DNA of 64,000 nt from Rhodococcus sp. HNM0569 (lineage in GTDB: Bacteria > Actinomycetota > Actinomycetes > Mycobacteriales > Mycobacteriaceae), in assembly GCF_012726205.1 (NCBI RefSeq), contig NZ_JAASAE010000008.1, positions 80,873 to 144,872 on the forward strand. The letters are read 5' to 3'. Numbering within the stretch: the first letter of the stretch is position 1; each line of letters begins with the position of its first letter. The notes below the pieces were generated by a model that saw only the letters and a list, made by a program, of their open reading frames with translations, did no database searches and was not told the DNA's origin. Positions 45,901-55,171 of the stretch are shown here, in pieces. Made by a program: the position numbers and the translations under genes.

Positions 45901-46093
45901 GCAGCACCCGGAACCGTCGTGGCCCGGTCACGACGAGCAGCCGTCGGCGCGTCAGGAGCCTGCCGACGAGCCGCGTCGACGCCGTCGCCGCGCGGCCGAA
46001 CCGGAGGACGACGACCCGACCGGCAGGCACGCGTCGAACCCCAACGCAGTGAGCGTGAGCGAACTGCTCGCGCGACAGAAGCGGCAGCGCTGA
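42986..46093 (+). CDS. mmpL3: Trehalose monomycolate transporter MmpL3 (RND superfamily)
   Basis: 1035-residue proton-driven flippase/exporter of mycolic acids as trehalose monomycolate. Twelve helices in two blocks; the proton-relay Asp-Tyr pairs are D254-Y255 (GLAIDYGLF) and about D603-Y604 (GLSTDYEVF). The second periplasmic domain is about 40 residues shorter than I recall for the M. tuberculosis protein. The C-terminal tail (about 735-1035) is disordered, Pro/Arg-rich and made of short repeats. ATG follows AGGAG. Conserved third gene of its operon. Confidence 0.94.
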   Translation: MFASWGSLVYRARFTVIGVMVAALLGLAAYGLSLQDHLSQSGWDDPGSESVAAAKLADTTFGRDTQGDVLAMYKAPDGKTVDDPDFQAQVSESLTRVVEEHPDKILKANGGFFEVGDAPKLAAFASPDKQYGIESIAIAGDNDTEVTQNFRDVKDAFYADGLDVQLAGLQPVAGALNDTMAEDISRMEILAIPAVGILLFFVFGGVVAAALPLVIGGLTVVGANGIVRLFTNFTEVNSFVAPVVSLVGLGLAIDYGLFIVSRFREEIADGYDTPAAVRRAVMTAGRTVVFSATMIVASLGGLLLFPQGFLKSVAYGAIATVGLAALSSITILPALLGILGKRVDALSFDRVRQTKSTEEIESGGWARMTQWVMKNPLKVTIPIVIGLLLLITPLTGIKFGGINETYLPPDSDTRVAQEQFDEMFPGMRTEPVKLVVSNADNKELNQVIREASGAPGLVERFSPEGTSKDGIIVLKAGLTDRNESDSTIEYLRSMDTPDDVEVLVGGTPAIEHDSIAALLERLPMMVVFVVGLTTILMFLTFGSLVLPIKAALMSALGLGSTLGILTWVFVDGHGASLLNFTPGPIMSPVLVLIIAIVYGLSTDYEVFLLSRMVEARAQGASTTEAVRVGTAHTGRIITAAALILIVVTGAFGFSELVMMKYIAYGMISALIIDATLIRMGLVPAVMKLLGDDCWWAPRWMKRIQQRIGLAEPILDSELLPADVPELTPVAAPPGPGAAAPARRNEPLTEPIPLAATTGGSKQAQEARRRATRADTEARRSATGRPARAPEERAQFDEAPAEPAVPHSSGPHPSGPQSGGPQSGGPQPPVPNETASPAGPPTESRPIESWLADLRSTTGHRGTSGGPHTDSTPRPVRRGTNGTSPNGAGHNGTTPHAPGPRNGSVGPTNGGVPNGSVPNGSVPNGADVARPPLPRREATAAPERRVDAPRPEPQRPEPQRPEPQRPEPVRPDAQHPEPSWPGHDEQPSARQEPADEPRRRRRRAAEPEDDDPTGRHASNPNAVSVSELLARQKRQR
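45413..45930 (+). repeat. Fifteen-base repeats within the mmpL3 tail
   Basis: Three separate tracts in the reading frame: SGGPQ units (about 45433-45465), NGSVP units (about 45715-45765) and PEPQR units (about 45835-45900, four copies, the last degenerate). All are multiples of 15 bases, so copy changes would keep the frame. Confidence 0.8.
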
Positions 46094-46103
46094 TACGGCC
46101 CCG

Positions 46104-46751
46104 TCAGCCGTGCATGAACCAGCGCATGCGCGTGCCGAACGGGTAGCGCGCGGTGACCGTGCCGAATCGGGTGCGGCCCGTGACGACGATGTGCAGCGGG
46201 CCGTACGGCGGGCCGGTGTTCACCTTGTTGTCGACGTTCGCACCGGTGGTCTCGATGCCGTTGAGATCGGCGGTGGCCTCGGGCGGCAGCACGAGTGACA
46301 GGGTGCCGAATGCGTCGTCGAGACGGATGCGGACCACCTGCGTCGTCATGACCGCACGGGTGAAGTCGAGCGAGACGTTCGACATGCGCGTGTCGATCGC
46401 GAACATCGGCGGCACCTGCCACTGGCCCTTGCGCGAGATGGTGGACATCCGGCCGCGGATCGTGGTGCCCGCAGGCTGAGCCGACGCGTCCGGGTACGGC
46501 CCGGCGGGAACGCCGCCCGGCTGCTGCTGCAGCGCGGCGTGCTCGTTCTGCAGGTATTCGGGCTGGATCGTCATGCCGGGGAGGTCGGCGAGAACCGCGT
46601 TGAGTTCGCCGCGGGTGCGCGCCGCGAGGGCGGTGTCCATCCGTTCGGTGAACTCGCCGAGCGACAACATGCCCTGCCCCACCGCGCGTTGCAGCAGTTC
46701 GCCGACGTGTTCGCGCTCGGCATCGGACACCCGCAGGTTCCTCGCTTCCAT
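46104..46751 (-). CDS. DUF1707 domain protein with LiaF-like C-terminal region
   Basis: 215 residues. The DUF1707 domain (about 1-55: ARNLRVSDAEREHVGELL... and GEFTERMDTALAARTRGEL) is a small helical bundle frequent in actinobacteria; the C-terminal half (about 95-210) is beta-rich and like the LiaF/DUF2154 region that responds to envelope stress. No membrane helix. The ATG has no ribosome site; a TATTGT box lies close upstream, so the message may be leaderless. A GTG 6 bases earlier is equally possible. Convergent with mmpL3 (10 bp apart). Confidence 0.82.
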   Translation of the reverse strand: MEARNLRVSDAEREHVGELLQRAVGQGMLSLGEFTERMDTALAARTRGELNAVLADLPGMTIQPEYLQNEHAALQQQPGGVPAGPYPDASAQPAGTTIRGRMSTISRKGQWQVPPMFAIDTRMSNVSLDFTRAVMTTQVVRIRLDDAFGTLSLVLPPEATADLNGIETTGANVDNKVNTGPPYGPLHIVVTGRTRFGTVTARYPFGTRMRWFMHG

Positions 46752-46812
46752 ACGCACAACAATAGTGGCGCACCCGACACGCGTCGCCCCGATCGACGCG
46801 AGGCGTGCGCCG

Positions 46813-47262
46813 TCAGGACACGACGACGGCGATCGCGCGGGTCTCGGCGGGGGTCTGCTCCCACGGACGGGCGAGCGACGCCACCACCTCGTAGGTGCCC
46901 GGTTCCGTCGCGGTCAGCACGAAGACCCGCGTGCCGCCGCCCCCGACCGCGCCCGTCGACGAGTCTTCGTACTGCTCGTCCACCACTCGCACCGCGGCAG
47001 GCATGTCGGTGAGCGTCCACGAGTAGCCGGTGCCGGCACTCTCCGGCAGGCTCACGCGCGCCTGCCCGCCTGCCGCGAGCGACACGGTCTCCCCCGAACC
47101 GGCCGGCACCGCACTCTCGGCGGCGGTGTCGGGTACAGATGAGGGAATGTCCGAGTGGGTCGGAGGGGTCGAGTCGGTGCCTGCGCACCCGGCTGTCCCC
47201 GTCGCCGCGATCAGCAGGGCGGCGACGGCGAGTGCGCGGGGCCGGAGTCGGACTGACGGCAC
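46813..47262 (-). CDS. Chagasin-like (I42) cysteine protease inhibitor, putative lipoprotein
   Basis: 149 residues with a signal peptide ending GTAGC (lipidated Cys26; Thr at the -3 position is atypical for a lipobox). The mature part has the three inhibitory loops of the I42 family: TGYSWT (like NPTTGY), GGGGTRVFV and RPWE. Such inhibitors block papain-type cysteine proteases outside the cell. It stands between the DUF1707 gene and the adenylate cyclase. Target protease unknown; the organism itself may have none in this window. Confidence 0.82.
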   Translation of the reverse strand: MPSVRLRPRALAVAALLIAATGTAGCAGTDSTPPTHSDIPSSVPDTAAESAVPAGSGETVSLAAGGQARVSLPESAGTGYSWTLTDMPAAVRVVDEQYEDSSTGAVGGGGTRVFVLTATEPGTYEVVASLARPWEQTPAETRAIAVVVS

Positions 47263-47331
47263 GTCGGAACTCTCTCGTCGAGCGTCTCCGCGTCACGGGG
47301 GCCGTGCGCGGACGGGCAAAGTGGGAACGGC

Positions 47332-48882
47332 ATGAGCGTCGTGACCTCGGCCACCGCTAGATTGAACGCCGTGCGGAGATCATACCGAGCCATCGCGGTC
47401 ACCATCCGCAGCCGATGGCCGTTGTACATGCTCTCCATGGCAGTCGCGAACCTGTTCGGCGCGCTGATGGTGTTCGCCTTCATCCGCTACGGCCTGCCCA
47501 TCCCCGAGTCCGAGGCGATCATCGCGGATCACGTCCGCAATGTCGTCATCTTCGGCGCGTACCTGGCGGTCGCGGGCATCGTCAGCCTCACCGCGGCCGC
47601 GATGATGCTGCGCTCGGTGGTGCGCTGGCAGTTGCGCGGCGGCCCGCCACGCCGCAGCGAGCAGATGTCCGCACTGCACGCGCCGCTGCGCCAGGCGATC
47701 GTGCACCTCGCACTGTGGATCGGCGGCGGTGTCATCTTCACGCTGCTCACGGTCACCGAGATGCCGTCGCTCGCGATCGCGGTCGTCGTCACGGTGGGCA
47801 TGGCGGCCACCACCACGTTCGGCTTCACCTACATGCTCGGCGAACGCATCCTGCGTCCCGTCGCGGCACAAGCGCTCAGCGAGGGCCAGTTCGACCGCAC
47901 CATGGCGCCGGGCGTCGGTACGCGCATGGGCATGACGTGGGGCCTCGGCACGCTGATGCCGGTCATCGGCATCATCCTGCTGTGCGTCACGCAGCTCACC
48001 ACCAACCTCGTGCTGTCGCCCGAGGCGCTCGCGTGGACGATCCTGCTCATCGCGCTGCTCACGGTCGTGCAGGCGTTCGCGCTGTCGATGCTCACCGCGA
48101 GCCAGATCTCCGACCCGATCCGCCAGCTGCGCCGGGCGATCGAACGCGTGCAGCGGGGTGCGACGGACGTGCGCGTCGAAGTCTTCGACGGCAGCGAGAT
48201 CGGCCGGTTGCAGGTGGGCTTCAACCGGATGATGCGCGAATCCGACGAGCGCAAGCTGCTGCGCGAACTGTTCGGTCAACATGTCGGCGAGGACGTCGCG
48301 CGGCGGGCGTTGCAGTTCGGCACCGAGCTCGGCGGCGAGACACGCTTCGTCGCGGTGCTGTTCGTCGACATGGTCGGCTCGACGGGGGCCGCGGCCGAGA
48401 AGCCTCCGGGCGAGGTCGTCACGATGCTCAACGACTTCTTCCGCGTCGTCGTCGACGTCGTCGATCGGCACCACGGGTTCGTCAACAAGTTCATGGGCGA
48501 CGCGGCGCTCGCGATCTTCGGCGCCCCGCTCGATCGGCCCGACGCGCCGACGGCCGCGCTCGCCGCGGCCCGCGAGCTGCGGTTCGCGCTCGCCGGCATC
48601 GTCGGCCTCGACATCGGTATCGGCGTCTCGGCGGGCCTCGCGGTGGCAGGCAACATCGGCGCGTCCGAGCGCTTCGAGTACACCGTGATCGGCGACCCGG
48701 TCAACGAGGCGTCCCGGCTCACCGAGCTCGCGAAACTCGAACCGAGCCGAGTCCTCGCGTCGACGAGCGCCCTCTACTTCGCCGACGAGGACGAACAGGC
48801 GCACTGGAATCTGGGCGACCGCGTGCAGCTTCGGGGCCGCAGCCGCGACACCCATCTCGCGTGGCCGATCGAGCATCCCTGA
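47332..48882 (+). CDS. Membrane class III adenylate cyclase with HAMP domain
   Basis: 516 residues: six helices (about 30-255), a HAMP linker (250-303) and a cyclase domain (330-500). Metal-binding Asp346 (FVDMVGS) and Asp390, substrate-selecting Lys386 (NKFMGDAAL), and transition-state Asn458/Arg462 (VIGDPVNEASR) are all present, so it should be active and specific for ATP. The layout is that of the mycobacterial Rv1318c-Rv1320c group. Probably a homodimer; the signal sensed by the membrane part is unknown. Lies alone, 69 bp from the divergent inhibitor gene. Confidence 0.92.
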   Translation: MSVVTSATARLNAVRRSYRAIAVTIRSRWPLYMLSMAVANLFGALMVFAFIRYGLPIPESEAIIADHVRNVVIFGAYLAVAGIVSLTAAAMMLRSVVRWQLRGGPPRRSEQMSALHAPLRQAIVHLALWIGGGVIFTLLTVTEMPSLAIAVVVTVGMAATTTFGFTYMLGERILRPVAAQALSEGQFDRTMAPGVGTRMGMTWGLGTLMPVIGIILLCVTQLTTNLVLSPEALAWTILLIALLTVVQAFALSMLTASQISDPIRQLRRAIERVQRGATDVRVEVFDGSEIGRLQVGFNRMMRESDERKLLRELFGQHVGEDVARRALQFGTELGGETRFVAVLFVDMVGSTGAAAEKPPGEVVTMLNDFFRVVVDVVDRHHGFVNKFMGDAALAIFGAPLDRPDAPTAALAAARELRFALAGIVGLDIGIGVSAGLAVAGNIGASERFEYTVIGDPVNEASRLTELAKLEPSRVLASTSALYFADEDEQAHWNLGDRVQLRGRSRDTHLAWPIEHP

Positions 48883-48939
48883 CAGCACCCACCGCCCCGA
48901 TGCGCGGGTAGCCATACGGGCGTTCGTTACGCTGGCCGG

Positions 48940-50160
48940 GTGGCTGCGCCCGGATCGGTTCCCGACCCCGTCGAGGATTCTCCCTCGACATCGCGGGCCC
49001 GACTGTTTCGTGTGAAGGGTTTCCGCTGGTCGTGGTTCCGGTGGGTACTCGTCGGTGCGCTCGTCGCGCTGCTCGCCGCCGAAGCCGCATACCTGTGGCC
49101 GACTCTGCACGAGTCGTGGCGTGCACTCACCGAGATCCACTGGGGGTGGGTCGCGGCGTGCATCGGCGTACAGCTCGTGTCGCTGGCCGGTTTCGGCGCG
49201 GTGCAGCAACGACTGCTCGCGGCGGGCGGGCTGCGGATCAGCCACCCGAAGTCGACCTCGGTCGTGTTCGCGAGCACCGCGATGGCGGTCACGCTGCCCG
49301 CGGGGCAGGTGTTCTCCACGGCGTTCACCTACAAACAGACCCGCAAGTGGGGTGCGACCCCCGTCGTCGCGTCGTGGCAGCTCGCGGTGTCCGGTGTCAT
49401 CTCCACCGCGAGCCTCGCTGCGCTCGGCGGCATCGGCGCGATCGCCGTCGGCACGCGGGTGAGCCCGGTGACCCTGCTGCTCACCGCGGCGGGGGCGCTC
49501 GCCCTGTTCTTCCTGTTGCGCTACGTGTCGCAGAATCCCGATTCGCTCGACCGCGTCGGTCGCTGGGTCCTCGGCAGGTACAACGCGCTCCGCGGCAACG
49601 ACCCCGACCACGGCATGGCGGCGTGGCATGCCGTACTCGAACAGCTCGAGTCGGTCGAACTGCGTCGACGCGACTCGGCGATCGCGTTCGGGTGGTCGGC
49701 GGTGCACCGCGTCGCCGACCTCGCATGCCTGGGCTTCGCGTGCTGGGCGATCGGCGCGCAGCCGTCGTTCGCGGGCCTGCTCATCTCGTTCGCCGCCGCG
49801 AAGGCCGTCGCGAGTGTGCCGCTCGCGCCCGGCGGTCTCGGCTTCGTCGACGGCGCACTCATCGCGACCCTCACGGCCGCGGGCACGACGGCGCCGCAGG
49901 CCCTGGCCGCGGTGTTCGTGTACCGCATCGCGAGCTACATCCTCGTCGCCGTCGCCGGGTGGCTCGTGTTCTTCGTGCTCTACCGCAGCACGCACCGTGA
50001 CGACGAGGCGATCGAACTCGAGTACGGCCGCGGCGTCGAACCGTTCCCGCGGCGCAAGCGCACGCCGACGTCCGGGCGGCAGGACGTCCGGGACGTCCCG
50101 GACGAGTCGGCTCGGCACGACATCCGGGACGAGTCGTCGGGGATCCCCGCGACCGAATGA
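48940..50160 (+). CDS. YbhN/LPG-synthase-flippase-like membrane protein (Rv0204c-like)
   Basis: 406 residues with eight or nine helices of the UPF0104/lysylphosphatidylglycerol-synthetase transmembrane type; SVPLAPGGLGFVDGALIATL is the family's signature near the C-terminal end. Such proteins are believed to move lipids. The hydrophilic tail (355-406) has repeated DVRDVPDES/DIRDESS. In M. tuberculosis, Rv0204c lies near mmpL3 as here. GTG start. Substrate unknown. Confidence 0.85.
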   Translation: MAAPGSVPDPVEDSPSTSRARLFRVKGFRWSWFRWVLVGALVALLAAEAAYLWPTLHESWRALTEIHWGWVAACIGVQLVSLAGFGAVQQRLLAAGGLRISHPKSTSVVFASTAMAVTLPAGQVFSTAFTYKQTRKWGATPVVASWQLAVSGVISTASLAALGGIGAIAVGTRVSPVTLLLTAAGALALFFLLRYVSQNPDSLDRVGRWVLGRYNALRGNDPDHGMAAWHAVLEQLESVELRRRDSAIAFGWSAVHRVADLACLGFACWAIGAQPSFAGLLISFAAAKAVASVPLAPGGLGFVDGALIATLTAAGTTAPQALAAVFVYRIASYILVAVAGWLVFFVLYRSTHRDDEAIELEYGRGVEPFPRRKRTPTSGRQDVRDVPDESARHDIRDESSGIPATE

Positions 50161-50264
50161 CCCGCACTCGTCCGGCCTCCGTGCAGGCCGAGACGGCTGT
50201 GTGGCCCACATCACATCACCGTCGGGAAGCATCCCGGCGACGCCTCCGTTGCACGCAGTTGAAA

Positions 50265-50276
50265 TTGAACGTTCAA
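50265..50276. promoter_or_regulatory. Perfect 12-bp palindrome upstream of yceI
   Basis: TTGAACGTTCAA, 43 bp before the yceI start. The symmetry is typical of MarR/HxlR-type operators. No regulator gene lies beside it. Inferred. Confidence 0.5.
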
Positions 50277-50318
50277 GTACCGGCGGACTTTCGCCGGCCG
50301 TCGTCGCAGGAGAGCGTC

Positions 50319-50873
50319 ATGACCACCGCCACCACCACCCTTCCGAACCTCACCCCCGGCACGTGGGCGATCGACCCGGTCCACTCGACCGTCGGCTTCT
50401 CGGTCCGCCACCTCGTGGTCAGCAAGGTCCGCGGCACGTTCAACGACTTCACCGGCGCGATCACCGTCGCCGAGGACGGCACCCCGTCCGTCACGGCCCG
50501 GATCGACGTCGACTCGATCGACACCAAGAACGCCGACCGCGATGCACACATCAAGTCGGCCGACTTCTTCCACGTCGAGGAGTTCCCCACCGCGACCTTC
50601 ACGTCGACGTCGGTCACCCCCAAGGGTGACGACTACGTCCTGACCGGCGACTTCACGCTGCGCGGCGTCACGAAGCAGGTCGAACTGTCGCTCGAGTTCA
50701 ACGGCGTCAACGCGGGAATGGGCCAGGGCCCGGTCGCCGGTTTCGAGGCCACCACGGTCCTCGACCGCAAGGACTTCGGCATCTCGATCGACATGCCTCT
50801 CGAAGGCGGCGGGGCGGTCGTCGGCGACAAGATCACAATCACTCTCGAGATCGAGGCACTTCAGCAGGCCTGA
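50319..50873 (+). CDS. YceI-family polyisoprenoid-binding protein
   Basis: 184 residues forming one lipocalin-like YceI domain: WAIDPVHSTVGFSVRHLV at the start, then IDVDSIDTKNADRDAHIKS and the closing KDFGISID. The domain binds isoprenoid chains. No signal peptide, so it is a cytoplasmic version. Start ATG has CAGGAGAG upstream; earlier in-frame codons would add a non-conserved 54 residues. Single-gene unit with a palindrome before and a terminator after. Confidence 0.9.
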   Translation: MTTATTTLPNLTPGTWAIDPVHSTVGFSVRHLVVSKVRGTFNDFTGAITVAEDGTPSVTARIDVDSIDTKNADRDAHIKSADFFHVEEFPTATFTSTSVTPKGDDYVLTGDFTLRGVTKQVELSLEFNGVNAGMGQGPVAGFEATTVLDRKDFGISIDMPLEGGGAVVGDKITITLEIEALQQA

Positions 50874-50893
50874 CCTGCACATTCACGTCGACG

Positions 50894-50919
50894 GGGCGCG
50901 ACCGGTTCCGGTCGCGCCC
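50894..50919 (+). terminator. yceI terminator
   Basis: 12-bp perfect arms (50894-50905 and 50908-50919) with a two-base TT centre, so the effective loop is larger; 20 bases after the stop. Confidence 0.75.
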
Positions 50920-51019
50920 TGTCTCGTTACGGGTACCGGGGTGACCGCCGCGCACGATCGCTCCCTATAGTCGAAGTGTTAACGACGTGTTAACGGCTCA
51001 ACAGCCGGAATAGGCGTGA

Positions 51020-52390
<1,371 letters not shown>

Positions 52391-52422
52391 TCGTCCGGCC
52401 CGCAACGCCTAGGCTCGTCTTC

Positions 52423-52800
52423 GTGAACAAGCGCCTCCTCGCCTTCCTGCTCGACGTCGTCGTGATCGTGATCTTCGCGGCGATCGGCCGCCGCAGTCAC
52501 GGCGAGGCGAACGCCCTCGTCGGGCTCGCGACCACCGCATGGCCGTTCCTGCTCGGCACCGTCGTCGGGTGGGGCGCGACGTTCGCGCTGTACCGCGACA
52601 AGTTCGACGCGCTGCGTGTCGTGCCCACCGGTGTGATCGTGTGGCTGTGCACGCTGGTGGTCGGGATGCTGGCGCGTGTCGTCGTCGGGCAGGGCACGGC
52701 CTTCAGCTTCGTGATCGTGGCGGCAGTGTTCACCGGGCTGTTCCTGATCGGCTGGCGCGCGGTGGCCGCCGCGTTCGCGCGCCGCCGCGCCACGCGGTAG
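52423..52800 (+). CDS. DUF3054 small membrane protein
   Basis: 125 residues with four helices (VNKRLLAFLLDVVVIVIFAA is the first) and a basic C-terminus. The DUF3054 pattern includes IGRRSHGE after helix 1 and TAWPFLLGTVVGW in helix 2. GTG start without strong ribosome site. Widespread in actinobacteria, function unknown. Follows gdhA closely and could be read through from it. Confidence 0.85.
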   Translation: MNKRLLAFLLDVVVIVIFAAIGRRSHGEANALVGLATTAWPFLLGTVVGWGATFALYRDKFDALRVVPTGVIVWLCTLVVGMLARVVVGQGTAFSFVIVAAVFTGLFLIGWRAVAAAFARRRATR

Positions 52801-52844
52801 CCGATCGTCCCCACCGGCACCGGGCGCGGTGGCACAGTTTTCCC

Positions 52845-54338
52845 ATGCCCGATGCGAACTCTCCCCGCGAGCCCGAATCGCCGTCCGGCACCGGACCGGA
52901 CGTCCGCGAACGCGGCTTCTTCGGCCAGCCCTGGGCGCTGACGCACCTGTTCGGAGTCGAGATGTGGGAACGTTTCTCGTTCTACGGGATGCAGGGCATC
53001 CTCATCTACTACCTCTACTACTCGGCGTCCGACGGCGGCCTCGGGATCAGCGAGGCGTCGGCCACGAGCATCGTCGGTGCGTACGGCGGCACCGTCTACC
53101 TGTCGACGATCCTCGGCGGCTGGATCGCCGACCGCGTCCTCGGCTCCGAGCGCACCCTCTTCTACAGCGCGATCCTCGTGATGGCGGGACATATCGCGCT
53201 GTCGGTGCTGCCCGGCGCGTGGGGCGTCGGGGTGGGCCTGGTGCTGGTCGCGTTCGGCAGCGGTGGCGTCAAGGCGAATGCGACCTCCCTCGTCGGCGAC
53301 CTCTACGCGGCGGGCGACGAGCGCCGCGACGCCGGGTTCTCGCTGTTCTACATGGGCATCAACATCGGCGGGCTCGTCGGACCGCTGCTGACCGGGTGGG
53401 CGCAGAGCGAGATCGGCTTCCATGCGGGCTTCCTGCTCGCCGCGATCGGCATGGCGATCGGTCTCACGCAGTACGCGGTCGGTCGGAGGCAGTTGCACGG
53501 GGTGGGCTCGCACGTGCCCAACCCGCTCGCCGGCCGCGAACGCACCGTCGCGCTCGCGGTGGGCGCGGTTGCCGTCGTCGTCATCGCCGTCGCATGCCTG
53601 ACCGGCCTGGTCACCGCGTCGAACATGTCGAGCGTCGTCGTGGTGCTCACCGTGATCGGCGCGGTCGTGCTGATCGCGGTGATGCTCACCAGCACGCGGG
53701 TGAGCAGCGACGAACGCAGTCGCGTGATCGCGTTCATCCCGATGTTCGTCGCGAGCGCCGCATTCTGGTCCCTGTTCCAACAGCAGTTCACGACCGTCGC
53801 GGTGTACGCCGACAAGCGGCTGAATCGCGACCTGTTCGGCTGGGACTTCCCGCCCACCTGGGTGCAGTCGATCAACCCGGTGTTCATCATCGTGTTCGCG
53901 GGCATCTTCGCGGCGTTGTGGACGCGGCTCGGGCCGCGTCAGCCGTCGTCGCCCATGAAGTTCGCGGGCGGCACCGTGGTGATGGGTCTCGCGTTCCTCG
54001 CGTTCGTGCCGATGTCCGGTGGCGGCGCCAACAGTGCGCCACTGCTCGGGCTCGCCGGCATCCTGCTCCTGTTCACGATCGCCGAGCTGCTGATCTCCCC
54101 TGTCGGGCTGTCGCTGTCGACGAAGCTCGCCCCGAAGGTCTTCCACACCCAGATGGTCGCGCTGTTCTTCCTGTCCGTCGCGCTCGGCACGTCGTTCGCA
54201 GGCACCCTCGCGGGCTACTACGACGAGGACAGCGAGGTCACCTACTTCGTCGTGGTCGGCGGCGCGTCGATCGTGGTGGGTGTGCTCATCGCGGTCGCGT
54301 CACCGTGGATCCGCCGCATGATGCGCGGCGTGCACTGA
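52845..54338 (+). CDS. POT/PTR-family proton-coupled peptide transporter
   Basis: 497-residue MFS transporter with 14 helices. The proton/peptide motif ExxER is E39-M-W-E-R43 in helix 1 (VEMWERFSFYGMQG), and GGWIADRVLG is the second POT signature. It imports di- and tripeptides. The hydrophilic first 25 residues are typical. ATG chosen as the first in-frame start giving the normal N-terminus; ribosome site is weak. Convergent with the TauE/SafE gene. Confidence 0.92.
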   Translation: MPDANSPREPESPSGTGPDVRERGFFGQPWALTHLFGVEMWERFSFYGMQGILIYYLYYSASDGGLGISEASATSIVGAYGGTVYLSTILGGWIADRVLGSERTLFYSAILVMAGHIALSVLPGAWGVGVGLVLVAFGSGGVKANATSLVGDLYAAGDERRDAGFSLFYMGINIGGLVGPLLTGWAQSEIGFHAGFLLAAIGMAIGLTQYAVGRRQLHGVGSHVPNPLAGRERTVALAVGAVAVVVIAVACLTGLVTASNMSSVVVVLTVIGAVVLIAVMLTSTRVSSDERSRVIAFIPMFVASAAFWSLFQQQFTTVAVYADKRLNRDLFGWDFPPTWVQSINPVFIIVFAGIFAALWTRLGPRQPSSPMKFAGGTVVMGLAFLAFVPMSGGGANSAPLLGLAGILLLFTIAELLISPVGLSLSTKLAPKVFHTQMVALFFLSVALGTSFAGTLAGYYDEDSEVTYFVVVGGASIVVGVLIAVASPWIRRMMRGVH

Positions 54339-54398
54339 CTTTCCGAGGCGCCACGACGTACCGTGCGCGAAAAAGGCGTACCTGGACTCGCGATGTGC

Positions 54399-55139
54399 TC
54401 ACGAGGACAGCCACAGCCACGCCGCCAGCCCGAAGCCCGCGGCCGCGATCACCCAGCGCAGCAGCGTCGGCGGTACCCGCCTGACGAGTGGCGGACCGCT
54501 CCAGCCGCCTGCGAGCGCACCGACCGCCATCGCACCCGCCGCAGCCCAGTGCACCGGGCCGAACAGTGCGAAGCCGAGCGCCGCCACGAGGTTCGCGATC
54601 CCCAGCAGGAAACTCTTGAGGACGGTCGCGCGCCACACCGTCTCGGACGTGAAGATCAGCATCGCGGCCAGGAAGATGACCCCGGCGCCCGCACCGAAGT
54701 ACCCGCCGTACACGGCGACCGCGAACAACACCACCAGGAACGAGCGAGGCAGTTCGCCGCCGCCCGCGAGGCGCCGGATGCGGGGCTGCACGAGCAGTGC
54801 GAGCGCCGCGAACGCCACGAGGAACGGCACGACCGCCTCGAACGAGCCTTCCGGTGCGACGAGGAGCAAGACCGCACCGACCACGCCGCCGGCCGCCGAC
54901 ACCACCGCCCACGGCACGAGCCGTGGACCGGTCGCGGCCACCTCGCGCGTCGAGTTCGCCAGCGCACCGACGCCGACCGCGACGAGCGCGACCGTGTTGG
55001 TGACGTTCGCCGCGACCGGCGAGAGCCCGACCGCGAGCAGCGCGGGATACGACACGATCGACGCGAGGCCCGTGACGAACCCGACCAGGCCCGCGAAATA
55101 GCCGGCGAGCACGAGAAAACCGAGGTCCAGCAGCGTCAC
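54399..55139 (-). CDS. TauE/SafE-family membrane permease
   Basis: 246 residues, eight helices in two repeats; GLASIVSYPALLAVGLSPVAANVTNTVAL in the first and GAGAGVIFLAAMLIF in the second repeat are family signatures. These proteins export or import sulfonates, sulfite or organic anions. No sulfur genes adjoin, so substrate is open. Divergence: it faces away from nothing specific; the next gene on the same strand (PBP paralogue) ends 32 bp upstream of its start, so it may be part of that transcript. Confidence 0.88.
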   Translation of the reverse strand: MTLLDLGFLVLAGYFAGLVGFVTGLASIVSYPALLAVGLSPVAANVTNTVALVAVGVGALANSTREVAATGPRLVPWAVVSAAGGVVGAVLLLVAPEGSFEAVVPFLVAFAALALLVQPRIRRLAGGGELPRSFLVVLFAVAVYGGYFGAGAGVIFLAAMLIFTSETVWRATVLKSFLLGIANLVAALGFALFGPVHWAAAGAMAVGALAGGWSGPPLVRRVPPTLLRWVIAAAGFGLAAWLWLSS

Positions 55140-55171
55140 GTCGTATCAACCTACCGGCGCGAGTGCTGCCG

